49,527 nucleotides of DNA from IMG/VR virus record IMGVR_UViG_3300007344_008457, positions 1 through 49,527 of that record, one strand, 5' to 3'. The notes under the pieces are model-generated. The model had not been told where the DNA came from and did no database searches. It worked only from the letters and a program-made list of their open reading frames with translations. Made by a program: the position numbers and the translations under genes. Source of the stretch: a virus. Within the stretch, counting starts at the first letter, position 1; the number at the start of each line of letters is the position of its first letter. Shown here one piece after another: positions 16,933 to 24,306 of the stretch.

Positions 16933-17829
16933 ATGAACAATGACAAATTATGGGATAGAGAATATCCAACAGAACAAGAAATTTTAGAGCAAGAGAAATC
17001 TTTGTATGAAGAAGACGACGATTATGTTGAAATGGAATATGAAGAAATAGATGAAGATAGTTTTTCTCTGGATGCTTTTGATGATTTTGAGGAAGAAAAA
17101 AATATAATAGATAACGCTCGTATTCGACTTGAACAAGGTCGTCTGTATGAAATGCTTATTAAACATGATTTGTTTGATGGTGTTGACGCAGACCCTAAAG
17201 CTGTTTCAAATGTTCAGCAAGAAATTAAAAGTTTTATTATGGAAAGACTTGAAATTCTTCTTGGTATGAGAGCAGAAAAAGAAGTGGAAGTTTATAAGGT
17301 AGAATCTCAATTTAACGACATGGAAGTTCAAGCTCTTAAAATGGTAGCTTCTAAAGTTACCCAAGGTCAAAGCGCAAAAGTTCCAGAGCCTAAAAAAGAG
17401 CCTAGCCCTTTGTCTCCTGTGCAAAAACAGGAAAAAACAAAAGGGTTGAATACACTTGGTAAAAAAATAGGAAAACAACCGGTTCGCCATAGTTTAAAAC
17501 CAAAAATTAATAAAAAAGTTGTTAAACAACAGCCAAAAAAAAGATTAAAAAAAGAAATTGTTGATACAAGCACTAAAGATATGAGTGTTGATGAAATTGC
17601 AATGAAAGATATTAAATATCTTGAAACACTAAAAAACATGCCTTTAGAAAAAAAAGCTGAAATTGTGGCTGAAAGACATAAAAAGCCCAAAACAAAATCA
17701 GCTATTGCCGGTGCAGGCTCAGAACAGCAGGCTCAGGATATTATCAATTCACATTATCAAACAAAAACATCTGTAAATCAAGAGGCTAGTCATTGGATGG
17801 CCTTGCTTAAAAAAGCTGGTAAAATTTAA
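16933..17829 (+). CDS. Hypothetical protein with acidic N-terminus and basic centre (298 aa)
   Basis: The first 60 residues are very acidic (YEEDDDYVEMEYEEIDEDS). The central region is Pro/Lys/Gln-rich and basic (KKEPSPLSPVQKQEKTKG; KPKINKKVVKQQPKKRLKKE), and the C-terminus is helical. No known domain. The charge pattern suggests a protein that binds nucleic acid or a nucleic-acid enzyme through its basic linker. It is the first gene of a run with two paralogous Gre-like genes, so a transcription-related role is possible but unproven. Confidence 0.55.
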   Translation: MNNDKLWDREYPTEQEILEQEKSLYEEDDDYVEMEYEEIDEDSFSLDAFDDFEEEKNIIDNARIRLEQGRLYEMLIKHDLFDGVDADPKAVSNVQQEIKSFIMERLEILLGMRAEKEVEVYKVESQFNDMEVQALKMVASKVTQGQSAKVPEPKKEPSPLSPVQKQEKTKGLNTLGKKIGKQPVRHSLKPKINKKVVKQQPKKRLKKEIVDTSTKDMSVDEIAMKDIKYLETLKNMPLEKKAEIVAERHKKPKTKSAIAGAGSEQQAQDIINSHYQTKTSVNQEASHWMALLKKAGKI

Positions 17830-17840
17830 AGGAGAATACT

Positions 17841-18497
17841 ATGACTCAAGAAACTAAAAAACCTAAAGCAAGTGAAAAACTAAAAGCTCTAGAAAACCAA
17901 CTAATGGCCACCGCCAGAAGAACTGGAGAAATGGAGCTTATTATCTACAACCTTTCAAGAGAAAATGAAATTCTTAAAGATGCACTACAGCTATTGCACG
18001 ACAAACAAGAGTCTGTAATTGCATTGCTTAGAGAAGGGCAGGGGTTAAGTGATGATAATATTAACAATAAAGTAACTGACCTTAAAGTATTGGCTCTTAA
18101 ACAAAAAGTAGATGAGCTTGTAGAAAATGGACAAGCTGTTGCAGTTGAAGAAGTTGGCGATAATTCACTAGTTGTTTCCCGTGAACTTAACCAAAAAGGT
18201 GAGGTCGAAAATCCAAGGCTTCAATTTTTAACCTCTAGACTTGTTGAAGAGCTTAAATCCAAGTTTGTCGGAAAAAAAGTTGGTGATTTAATTGAAAACG
18301 ATGGAGAAACTCTCAATATTGAAATTATAGAAATTTATAATTTTGCAGAGCAAAAACTTGCAGGCGACCCAACACCTGAAGAGGTTCAAGAAGCAACGTC
18401 AGCAGTGCAAGATTTGGATATGCCTGAAACTTCTAGTGAAAAAGAAGTTGCCGCAATACAAAATAAAGAAACAGAACAAGAAGTAACTGCGAGGTAA
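17841..18497 (+). CDS. Gre-factor-like protein, paralogue 1 (218 aa)
   Basis: Residues about 10-75 form a two-helix coiled coil with the string LSRENEILKDALQLLHDKQESVIALLREG. Further on comes SKFVGKKVGDLIENDGETLNIEIIEIYNF. That C-terminal string closely resembles the FKBP-like domain of GreA (LIGKKVGD followed by a YEILEI-type ending). A coiled coil followed by this domain is the GreA/Gfh1 architecture, suggesting a factor that enters the RNA polymerase secondary channel. An acidic 45-residue tail is extra. It is followed two bases later by a clear paralogue. The assignment is by pattern, not alignment. Confidence 0.5.
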   Translation: MTQETKKPKASEKLKALENQLMATARRTGEMELIIYNLSRENEILKDALQLLHDKQESVIALLREGQGLSDDNINNKVTDLKVLALKQKVDELVENGQAVAVEEVGDNSLVVSRELNQKGEVENPRLQFLTSRLVEELKSKFVGKKVGDLIENDGETLNIEIIEIYNFAEQKLAGDPTPEEVQEATSAVQDLDMPETSSEKEVAAIQNKETEQEVTAR

Positions 18498-18499
18498 TT

Positions 18500-19000
18500 A
18501 TGACTAAAAAATCAAAAAAACCCACTACAGCCGAAAGATTAAAACTAATAGAATCACAATTTTTTATTATTAATCAAAAATTAAATGATGTTTTACAAGA
18601 AAACAAAAGCTTAAAAACAGCATTAAAAATGGTTGGTGATAAACAGGAATGTGTGGTAGAATTGTTAAAAGAAAAAAAAGCTATCAACCAAAAAAATATA
18701 GACAAAAAAAATAATGAATTAAAAGAAAAAGAGTTGGAGCAAAAAATTAAAGGATATTTAAAGGAAGGAATTTTGGCAAAAGCAGAAAAGGTTAGTGAAA
18801 ATTCTTTTTTAATTTGCGATAATTTAAAAGATAAAGTAAAACAAAGATTTGTAATGCTAAATTATACCGAAGAATTTAGGAAAAAATTTGTTGGCAAAAA
18901 AGTAAATGGAACAGTCACTTTAGATTACAAAGACAAAGAAGGCTCTGTAAAATTTAAAATTTTAGAAATTTATGATTTTACCACAAAAACTGCGGAGTAA
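18500..19000 (+). CDS. Gre-factor-like protein, paralogue 2 (166 aa)
   Basis: It shares the order and spacing of its upstream neighbour. It has an N-terminal coiled coil with LQENKSLKTALKMVGDKQECVVELLKE, then KKFVGKKVNGTVTLDYKDKEGSVKFKILEIYDF. Its 166 residues are close to GreA's usual 158. Like the neighbour it has no signal peptide or membrane segment. The two genes appear to have arisen by tandem duplication followed by divergence, and only the first has an acidic tail. Confidence 0.5.
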   Translation: MTKKSKKPTTAERLKLIESQFFIINQKLNDVLQENKSLKTALKMVGDKQECVVELLKEKKAINQKNIDKKNNELKEKELEQKIKGYLKEGILAKAEKVSENSFLICDNLKDKVKQRFVMLNYTEEFRKKFVGKKVNGTVTLDYKDKEGSVKFKILEIYDFTTKTAE

Positions 19001-19002
19001 TT

Positions 19003-20211
19003 ATGGCTAAAAAAAGTTATAACGAAGAACAAATTGGCTTTATTGTACATCAAAAAGTAGTTTCAAGAAGAAGTTTTGACGAAATTGCAATGAAATACAA
19101 TAAAAAATTTGATGATGATTTAAACGAAGTTGATGTCAAAACAATTTACGAAAGATATAAAAATCAAAATGTTAAAGGTGGCGAAGAGCATAGTTTAAAA
19201 CAACTTAAAGATGTTGCCAGAGTAAAAAAAAGCAACTCTATTACAGCTAAAGAAAACAAAACAATTTTACAACTTTGGAATGATAGAGATGACATACTTG
19301 ATGCGGTAAGGGCAGCAGCTAAAGAAGTTGGTAAATTAAAAGTTCCAACGCTAAAACGTATTAAAAGCAAAAAGAAAAAAGGAATGACTAAAGAGCTTCT
19401 TTTATCCGACATTCATTTTGGAAAACTTATTGAAGCTGGTGATGTCGATTCTTTTAAAAAACCTTTTAATCTTGAGATATGTAAGCAAAGATTGCAAGAG
19501 ATTGTAGCAAAAACTATTGGTGAAATTGAGCGTGATAGCAAAGAGTACAATATAGACGAAATTGTAATAGCCCTTATGGGTGATATTATTGAAAATTATT
19601 CAATGCACGTATTGGAATCTGCAAAAGGTTGTGAGTTTGGTAATGCCAAACAAATTTATGAAGCTTTAGTTAATATTTTTAAAATTGTTATTGTACCACT
19701 TAATCAACTTGGTATTCCTATTAGAGTTGTTGCTGTAACTGGCAATCATGATAGAGATGGTGTAAATAGAACTTATCACAATCCCGGTGAAGAAAATTTT
19801 ACACATATTATATATAATACAATTAAAGATTTTTGCGAGATTGGTGGTCTAAAAAATATTGAATTTGTAATTCCTAAAGAGCCTTGGGCTGTAATTAAAA
19901 TATATGGAAATACTGTTTTGTATGAACATTACGACAACTGTAAAAATGCTGATAGAAAGGGTTTAGAGGCCCTTATGGTTAAAAGAAGTAATCAACTTAG
20001 TATGCCTTTAGACTATATGCGTGGAGGTCACTTTCATGAACCCACAAGTTTTAGAAATGGAAGAATACAAATTAACGGTTCTTTAACAGGAACAGATAGT
20101 TTTGCCTCAGTTTTGGGGTTTAACGCTGAGGCTTCGCAAACCTTAAATAGTTTTGTAAATTCAAATAGGCGATATAAAATGTATAAAAGCTTTAATATTT
20201 TGCTTGAATAA
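19003..20211 (+). CDS. Calcineurin-like metallophosphoesterase with N-terminal DNA-binding-like region
   Basis: The phosphoesterase signature runs LLLSDIHFGK (about residue 131), MGDIIE, VTGNHDRDG, then EHYD and the final GGHFHEP, giving the Asp/His/Asn two-metal site. The first 120 residues are a basic helical region with a possible helix-turn-helix (RRSFDEIAMKYNKKF). Substrate could be DNA, RNA or a nucleotide; similar phage enzymes sit near replication genes. This is the second phosphoesterase here, but it lacks a gp46-like partner next door. The stop is followed by a promoter-like region. Confidence 0.8.
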   Translation: MAKKSYNEEQIGFIVHQKVVSRRSFDEIAMKYNKKFDDDLNEVDVKTIYERYKNQNVKGGEEHSLKQLKDVARVKKSNSITAKENKTILQLWNDRDDILDAVRAAAKEVGKLKVPTLKRIKSKKKKGMTKELLLSDIHFGKLIEAGDVDSFKKPFNLEICKQRLQEIVAKTIGEIERDSKEYNIDEIVIALMGDIIENYSMHVLESAKGCEFGNAKQIYEALVNIFKIVIVPLNQLGIPIRVVAVTGNHDRDGVNRTYHNPGEENFTHIIYNTIKDFCEIGGLKNIEFVIPKEPWAVIKIYGNTVLYEHYDNCKNADRKGLEALMVKRSNQLSMPLDYMRGGHFHEPTSFRNGRIQINGSLTGTDSFASVLGFNAEASQTLNSFVNSNRRYKMYKSFNILLE

Positions 20212-20239
20212 ATAAAAGATTTTAAATACTTACACTTTT

Positions 20240-20267
20240 TTGCTGAAAAAGACTTAATCTTTATATT
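20240..20267 (+). promoter_or_regulatory. Candidate sigma-70 promoter
   Basis: TTGCTG 20240-20245, a 16-base spacer, and TATATT 20262-20267 resemble a housekeeping promoter and differ from the recurring TGATATTATA motif. Start near 20274 would precede the AGAAGGAG ribosome site. It lies in the 78-base gap after the phosphoesterase gene. Confidence 0.4.
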
Positions 20268-20289
20268 GATGCTGATAGAAGGAGTAGAT

Positions 20290-20658
20290 GTGGGTAAAAA
20301 AAATCGAAACTATACTAGTCAAGTATATCCAGAAGAAAAACAGGGTAATATTAAAGATGCAAATAAAAAATTAAAAAGTATAATAAAACAGTTAAATAAA
20401 AAAATTAAACAGCTTGAAGAAAGTAACAAAACTTTAAGAAGATCGTTCAACGAAAGTTGCGAATATATCAGCAGAAAAACAAAAGATGAAAGTTTAGAAG
20501 ATATAATTCAAGATGTGAAAAAAAATAAAGAAGAAATATGCCCTAAATGTGGTAAAAATAACAAGGAAGGATTTAGCGTTTTAATTTTTCCTAAAGTGAA
20601 AATTCTAGAATGTACTTGTGGTTTTAAAGCAAGGAAAAATAGAGATGAAAGAGACTGA
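20290..20658 (+). CDS. Coiled-coil protein with C-terminal zinc ribbon (122 aa)
   Basis: I choose GTG 20290 as start because AGAAGGAG ends five bases upstream; the longer frame from 20266 starts before that site. An N-terminal basic helical part (LKSIIKQLNKKIKQLEESNK) is probably a coiled coil. The C-terminus has CPKCGKNN and later CTCGFKARK, a four-Cys zinc ribbon. It may be a small nucleic-acid or RNA-polymerase binding factor. It overlaps the next gene by 14 bases. Confidence 0.6.
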   Translation: MGKKNRNYTSQVYPEEKQGNIKDANKKLKSIIKQLNKKIKQLEESNKTLRRSFNESCEYISRKTKDESLEDIIQDVKKNKEEICPKCGKNNKEGFSVLIFPKVKILECTCGFKARKNRDERD

Positions 20659-21031
20659 AGAAGTTAGAGAGTTAAGAGGGAAAATTTTAGGGATGGAAAT
20701 GGAGTTAAATATTATTTCCAAAGACCTTGAAAAATTTGAAATTCAACTTTTTAATAATTTAAAAATAAAAAAAGAAATAGATGAAAACATTGCTTTCTTA
20801 AAAAAAGACAGGGTTACAGTTTCTCTTTTGGAATATAAAAAAATTAAACACCAAAAAGAATTAGTTGAAATGAGAATTAAATATTACAACAAAAAAATAC
20901 AGCCTTTAAAAAATATTTTAAGTTATAAGGAAGATTTTCACAAAAAAGAAATAGAGCGTTTTTACGAAATTTACCGGATGCAGTTTAAAAACAATATATT
21001 GGAGTTTTCTAGTGACAGAAAAAAAGCATAA
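20645..21031 (+). CDS. Hypothetical coiled-coil protein (128 aa)
   Basis: ATG 20645 is preferred over an upstream GTG because AAGGA lies about eight bases before it. The protein is wholly helical and charged (LRGKILGMEMELNIISKDLEKF; KKEIDENIAFLKKDR), a likely two-stranded coiled coil. No cysteines or catalytic motifs are seen. It overlaps the next gene, which begins at GTG 21012. Confidence 0.55.
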   Translation: MKETEEVRELRGKILGMEMELNIISKDLEKFEIQLFNNLKIKKEIDENIAFLKKDRVTVSLLEYKKIKHQKELVEMRIKYYNKKIQPLKNILSYKEDFHKKEIERFYEIYRMQFKNNILEFSSDRKKA

Positions 21032-21218
21032 AATTTATAATGTAAAAGATTATATTGATTATCCTAAAGCTCAAAATAGTATAAGCAAACTTCTTGAAAA
21101 ATACCCCGATGGTGTAAGCGATGAAATAATTGCTAAAGCATTAAATATTAGCGAAGAAGAAGTTGAAGAAATATACCAATCAGCAATCGAAAAAATCAAA
21201 GCCAAACTAGGCGTTTAA
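21012..21218 (+). CDS. Small helix-turn-helix protein resembling sigma region 4 (68 aa)
   Basis: GTG 21012 is preceded at seven bases by GGAG. The C-terminal half, DEIIAKALNISEEEVEEIYQSAIEKIKAKL, follows the pattern of the sigma-70 region 4.2 helix-turn-helix (IA..L..S...V..I...A..K.K). A stand-alone region 4 could supply -35 recognition to a sigma lacking it, such as the protein encoded at 4151, or could act as an ordinary repressor. Followed by a terminator, so it ends the operon. Confidence 0.6.
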   Translation: MTEKKHKIYNVKDYIDYPKAQNSISKLLEKYPDGVSDEIIAKALNISEEEVEEIYQSAIEKIKAKLGV

Positions 21219-21246
21219 ATAACCTTAAAATTTCTTTGTTTTTAAT

Positions 21247-21273
21247 GGCCTTTCTCTTGAAAGGTCTTTTTTT
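21247..21273 (+). terminator. Rho-independent terminator
   Basis: GGCCTTTC-TCTT-GAAAGGTC forms an 8-bp stem (one G-U pair) with a four-base loop, followed by seven T. It closes the operon ending at 21218. Confidence 0.85.
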
Positions 21274-21276
21274 CTA

Positions 21277-21285
21277 TGATACTAT
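21277..21285 (+). promoter_or_regulatory. Extended -10 promoter of the 21.3 kb RNA candidate
   Basis: TGATACTAT differs by one base from the recurring motif and has the same upstream TTTCTA as the copy at 21420. It starts four bases after the terminator T-run. The predicted start is about 21291-21293, and no protein gene follows before the next promoter. Confidence 0.55.
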
Positions 21286-21291
21286 GTGTTC

Positions 21292-21416
21292 ATGCTACCT
21301 CCCTGTTGTGGGTTTGTAGTCGTATAGGGGCCGAAGTAGAGCACAGGTCGCAACTGTAACCCATAAGGACTACTAAAAAGGAGCATAGGGGTGGTCATAC
21401 AGTGAGCCACCTCTTT
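21292..21416 (+). ncRNA. Candidate structured non-coding RNA with a pseudoknot
   Basis: This stretch of about 125 bases lies between a promoter and a hairpin, has no credible reading frame, and is visibly richer in G and C than its surroundings. GTGGGTT 21308-21314 pairs with AACCCAT 21358-21364, and GTAGTC 21316-21321 pairs with GACTAC 21368-21373. Because the two helices interleave, they form a pseudoknot. An ACAG/CTGT hairpin (21343-21357) sits inside. A TACCTCCC string near the 5' end resembles the 16S anti-Shine-Dalgarno sequence. I do not recognise a known RNA family. It could be a trans-acting RNA or a cis element. Confidence 0.6.
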
Positions 21417-21418
21417 CT
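21387..21418 (+). terminator. Hairpin ending the 21.3 kb RNA
   Basis: AGGGGTGG and CCACCTCT form an 8-bp stem (one G-U pair) with a 12-base loop, followed by a weak TTCT run. It likely ends the small RNA just before the next promoter. The short T run makes termination efficiency uncertain. Confidence 0.5.
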
Positions 21419-21419
21419 A

Positions 21420-21428
21420 TGATATTAT
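21420..21428 (+). promoter_or_regulatory. Extended -10 promoter for the exonuclease operon
   Basis: TGATATTAT followed by A. The predicted start is at 21434-21435, giving a leader of about five bases before ATG 21440. No ribosome site fits in so short a leader. Confidence 0.65.
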
Positions 21429-21439
21429 AAGGTATAAGT

Positions 21440-21634
21440 ATGGATTTAAAAATCGGAAATTATGCAAGCTATTTGCAAGTCAGAGAATTTAAAGAAGAAT
21501 TCAAACCACTAAGAACTCAGGATATGGGCAATGGTATCTATATTGATTTTGATAAAGATGGTAGAATTGTAGGTATCGAAATTCTGACAGAAGTTAAGCC
21601 AAGTTACTATGATGACTATAAGGAAAGAAAATAA
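21440..21634 (+). CDS. Small DUF2283-like protein (64 aa)
   Basis: The string YIDFDKDGRIVGIEIL is the hallmark of small DUF2283-type proteins, whose function is not known. It is preceded by a short basic N-terminus and followed by an acidic/basic tail. It is the first gene after the promoter at 21420, with a leader of about five bases, and its stop overlaps the exonuclease start. Confidence 0.65.
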   Translation: MDLKIGNYASYLQVREFKEEFKPLRTQDMGNGIYIDFDKDGRIVGIEILTEVKPSYYDDYKERK

Positions 21635-22278
21635 TGCACTATTTAGGATTTGATTTAGAGACAGGCGGCTTTGATAAATATAACCATACAATTACCGAAG
21701 CTTATTTTGCTATCTGGGATAAGAAATGGAATCTATTAGATGAGCTTCATCTATATCTTAAAAATGACAATGGTAAAATACACGGCGAAGAGCAAGCTTT
21801 TAGGGTTACTGGTATTGATCCAGAATCTCAACTCCTAGACCCAAACACACTCACTTATACAGAAGGTAGAGCCAAGTTATTAGAAATGCTGGCTAAACAT
21901 AAAATTCCTAAAAAACGCACTCATTTTCGTTATCTTGGTCAAAACATCACATACTTTGATATTCCATTCATGGAAGCTCAAGGCTTTCTAACCGAAGACC
22001 AAGCCAAGAAAGCTGGCATTAATCACAACCCATTAGATACAACAAATATTGTTACATGGCTTAAAGATATGGAAATGCTGCCTAGTAATGTTGGTAGTAT
22101 TAGTAGTTTGATTGAATATTTTGAATTACCTAAAGGTAAGGCTCACCAAGCCAGAGATGACGTTCATATGCAAAAAGAAATTTATATTAGACTTTGCAAT
22201 CTAATAAAAGATGCCAGTAAAGCCAATTTATTGAGTCAAGGTCAAGATAATGATTTACTTAAAATTGTGGAGTTTTAA
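21634..22278 (+). CDS. DnaQ-like 3'-5' exonuclease (DEDDh)
   Basis: FDLETGG (residues 5-11) is Exo I with its DxE pair, GQNITYFDIPFM is Exo II, and HQARDDVHMQKEIY is Exo III with the His-x4-Asp arrangement of the DEDDh group (DnaQ/RNase T). At 214 residues it is a single-domain enzyme. With a DnaE-type polymerase encoded 3 kb downstream and no exonuclease visible in that polymerase, it is the natural proofreading subunit. It overlaps both neighbours by one base. Confidence 0.88.
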   Translation: MHYLGFDLETGGFDKYNHTITEAYFAIWDKKWNLLDELHLYLKNDNGKIHGEEQAFRVTGIDPESQLLDPNTLTYTEGRAKLLEMLAKHKIPKKRTHFRYLGQNITYFDIPFMEAQGFLTEDQAKKAGINHNPLDTTNIVTWLKDMEMLPSNVGSISSLIEYFELPKGKAHQARDDVHMQKEIYIRLCNLIKDASKANLLSQGQDNDLLKIVEF

Positions 22279-22577
22279 TGGTAAATAAAAAACCATATTC
22301 TGAATTAAATTTAGCAGAAAAAGTAGATTTTTGGAATAGTCATTACCAATGTAATTGTGATTATTACGACCTAAACTACGGTTGTTCTGATTGTCAAAAC
22401 ACTGGTTATGTTTATGACAGTATGGAATGTGATGTTATATTAAGCCTAGATTCTGAATTAAGAAAAGCAATAGACCTTTTAGTTGACTCAGCTAAAGGAT
22501 TGGGTTACTATGGTGAAAAAGAGGCTGTCGATAAAATATTGGGCTTTTTAAAACAAACAGGTTATAAATATGAGTAA
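22278..22577 (+). CDS. Small Cys-rich protein (99 aa)
   Basis: Residues 25-42 carry CNC, then CSDC followed by NTGY, resembling a DnaJ-type or rubredoxin-like zinc knot. The C-terminal half is helical. It is coupled to the exonuclease gene (TAATG) and overlaps the next gene by 8 bases. No family recognised beyond likely metal binding. Confidence 0.6.
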   Translation: MVNKKPYSELNLAEKVDFWNSHYQCNCDYYDLNYGCSDCQNTGYVYDSMECDVILSLDSELRKAIDLLVDSAKGLGYYGEKEAVDKILGFLKQTGYKYE

Positions 22578-22809
22578 AATAGAAGATGGAATGGGGTTTA
22601 GTGGTTTGGTTCCGACTAAAGAAGAAAAACTTATTGAAGATCAAGCTATTGAGCTTCAAAAAAGACAAACAAGAATTTACAAACTAGAAGAAGCTATTAA
22701 ATATGCTTTGTCTCAAAAAGAACTTGATTATGGCATGACAGGTAAAGATGTTTTTGAATTTAAAATGAGAAAAGTTTTTTCTATATTAGAAGAAGGCTTA
22801 AAAAAATGA
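22570..22809 (+). CDS. Hypothetical small protein (79 aa)
   Basis: The frame starts inside the preceding gene's last codons. The protein has a short N-terminal GMGFSGLVPT segment followed by a charged helix that may form a coiled coil. No motifs. It overlaps the next start by 4 bases. It is supported by position in the operon only. Confidence 0.5.
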   Translation: MSKIEDGMGFSGLVPTKEEKLIEDQAIELQKRQTRIYKLEEAIKYALSQKELDYGMTGKDVFEFKMRKVFSILEEGLKK

Positions 22810-23015
22810 AAAAAAATGAAGTGATTTCCAAACTAATAGATTTTCACGAAGAAACATTCCCCTCAGTAGGCAGGGGCATGTCTCAAAAAGAATATTTTTC
22901 TGAACTTTTAGATTTGCTAGTAGGAGAAGGTATGTTGCCTCCCCATGATGGTAAGGGAAAAATTCTTTTTGAAGATGTTCAATATATAATAGATCATTAT
23001 AAATGGGAATCATAA
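22806..23015 (+). CDS. Hypothetical small protein (69 aa)
   Basis: ATG overlaps the previous stop (ATGA). The sequence ends in LFEDVQYIIDHYKW and includes a GEGMLPPHDGKG turn. Predicted helical, no cysteines, no membrane segment. Not recognised. The 13-base gap to the next gene contains the AAGGTAAG ribosome site. Confidence 0.5.
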   Translation: MKKNEVISKLIDFHEETFPSVGRGMSQKEYFSELLDLLVGEGMLPPHDGKGKILFEDVQYIIDHYKWES

Positions 23016-23028
23016 AAAAGGTAAGTAA

Positions 23029-23250
23029 ATGAATAACAGGCTTAAAGCGTGGATAGGTTTCAACGACGGTAAATGTGATGATGATACTCAATTACTGATT
23101 GATGATATTAAAGGGCTTGAGTCCGATTTTAAAGAAGCCAGACAATTGCTTAGTTCGTGGCAAACACAAGACCCAAAACACCACTATGATGAATTTGACC
23201 CAGATTCTTTAGGGTGTATAACCAGAGCATTTTTAGAAAAATTAAAATGA
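23029..23250 (+). CDS. Hypothetical small protein (73 aa)
   Basis: The protein contains LLIDDIKGLESDFKEARQLLSSWQ, a helix, and an acidic DEFDPDS string near the C-terminus. Such short Asp/Glu-rich proteins are typical of phage operon filler genes, and no function can be assigned. It ends in ATGA with the tiny membrane gene that follows. Confidence 0.5.
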   Translation: MNNRLKAWIGFNDGKCDDDTQLLIDDIKGLESDFKEARQLLSSWQTQDPKHHYDEFDPDSLGCITRAFLEKLK

Positions 23251-23330
23251 AATATTCTAAAATGACTATATTTTTAACTATTTTGTTTTATATCATAGGA
23301 TATTTACTATATAGGGTTTTTCAATCATAA
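23247..23330 (+). CDS. Tiny single-span membrane protein (27 aa)
   Basis: ATG overlaps the previous stop (ATGA). MKYSKMTIFLTILFYIIGYL continues to a short basic tail with YRVFQS. One transmembrane helix with a positive N-terminus fits nearly the whole length. Such mini-proteins occur throughout phage operons as membrane toxins or regulators. Coupled start and hydrophobic composition are the support. Confidence 0.5.
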   Translation: MKYSKMTIFLTILFYIIGYLLYRVFQS

Positions 23331-23354
23331 AATGGTTAAAAGGATAAGATAGGT

Positions 23355-23756
23355 ATGATACTCAGAATAACGACTGACAAAGATTATAAAGTAATGAATG
23401 GAAAAGAGTGGGTAAGAACAATATCTGAATATGACTCTTATATAACAGAAGTAGCACCTGAAGCTAAAGATAGTGCAATTAAATATTTTAAAAGATATAT
23501 AAATGTAAAACGTATGCCTAAGTGTTTCAAGGTTGAAGAAGTTGTATTTCCAAACGATAATAAGTTACATATCTTAAGAGGCAATGGAAATATGGTATAT
23601 ATTGTGTTAAATGAAAAGATAGTGTTTGAATGGCCTGATGACGCAAACACTAGTTGGCCCGAAGATTTAACGTGGGATAGAGAAATATCTTATGTATTCG
23701 ATTCAGGCGTTCAGTTAGGCATAAAACTGGCTAAGTTAGCGATAGAAAAGGTATAA
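23355..23756 (+). CDS. Hypothetical protein (133 aa)
   Basis: A mixed alpha/beta sequence includes VEEVVFPNDNKLHILRGN, VYIVLNEKIVFEWPDD and a C-terminal helix GVQLGIKLAKLAIEKV. No cysteine pairs, no signal peptide. Not recognised. The upstream 24 bases carry AAAAGGAT as ribosome site. Confidence 0.55.
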   Translation: MILRITTDKDYKVMNGKEWVRTISEYDSYITEVAPEAKDSAIKYFKRYINVKRMPKCFKVEEVVFPNDNKLHILRGNGNMVYIVLNEKIVFEWPDDANTSWPEDLTWDREISYVFDSGVQLGIKLAKLAIEKV

Positions 23757-23759
23757 AAT

Positions 23760-24053
23760 ATGAGTAAAGAACTAACATATTCAAGCATATTAAAATCAAT
23801 AGCTACTCTTAAAAACAGTGGAACTCTGTATGAGTTTAAAAAAGGCAGTACAAGAGAGTTTGTAGAAAGTTCAAGCTCTGGAAATAAGTTTAGTTTTGAA
23901 ATGAATCTTTTGGGATATGAAAGAGGAATTTACCATGATATACACAGCATCAAACTTCCCAGAAAGAAAAGAAAAAAGCTATTAGTTATGCTAAAACGTA
24001 GAGTTAAAAATCTAAAAAAAGAAATAGCAAGGATGGAGTTTACAGATGAATGA
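23760..24053 (+). CDS. Hypothetical protein with basic C-terminus (97 aa)
   Basis: The first half is Ser-rich and the second half strongly basic (KLPRKKRKKLLVMLKRRVKNLKKE), suggesting nucleic-acid or membrane-phosphate binding. No defined domain. It overlaps the next gene by 8 bases. Confidence 0.5.
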   Translation: MSKELTYSSILKSIATLKNSGTLYEFKKGSTREFVESSSSGNKFSFEMNLLGYERGIYHDIHSIKLPRKKRKKLLVMLKRRVKNLKKEIARMEFTDE

Positions 24054-24306
24054 GTTCCAAAAAGCACATATTAAAAGAATTGAAACGGATAATAAACGCA
24101 AAAAAACTATTATTGAAAAACTTAAAGTAGAAAACAAAAAATTAAGAAAAGATATTCTAATGTTTCAGACTAGATATATGGAGCTATTGCCAATTAATAA
24201 AAAACTGCGTGAATGTGTAGATAAATTGTGGGAAATAGAACCAGATAAAACAGAAATGCTAGATATATTGCAAAAATGCTTAAAGGATATTGATGAAGAT
24301 GAGTAA
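24046..24306 (+). CDS. Hypothetical coiled-coil protein (86 aa)
   Basis: It is a single charged coiled coil (IETDNKRKKTIIEKLKVENK and onward) with a Pro-containing break before an acidic end (DIDEDE). Overlaps at both ends fit an operon gene. No function can be suggested. Confidence 0.5.
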   Translation: MNEFQKAHIKRIETDNKRKKTIIEKLKVENKKLRKDILMFQTRYMELLPINKKLRECVDKLWEIEPDKTEMLDILQKCLKDIDEDE

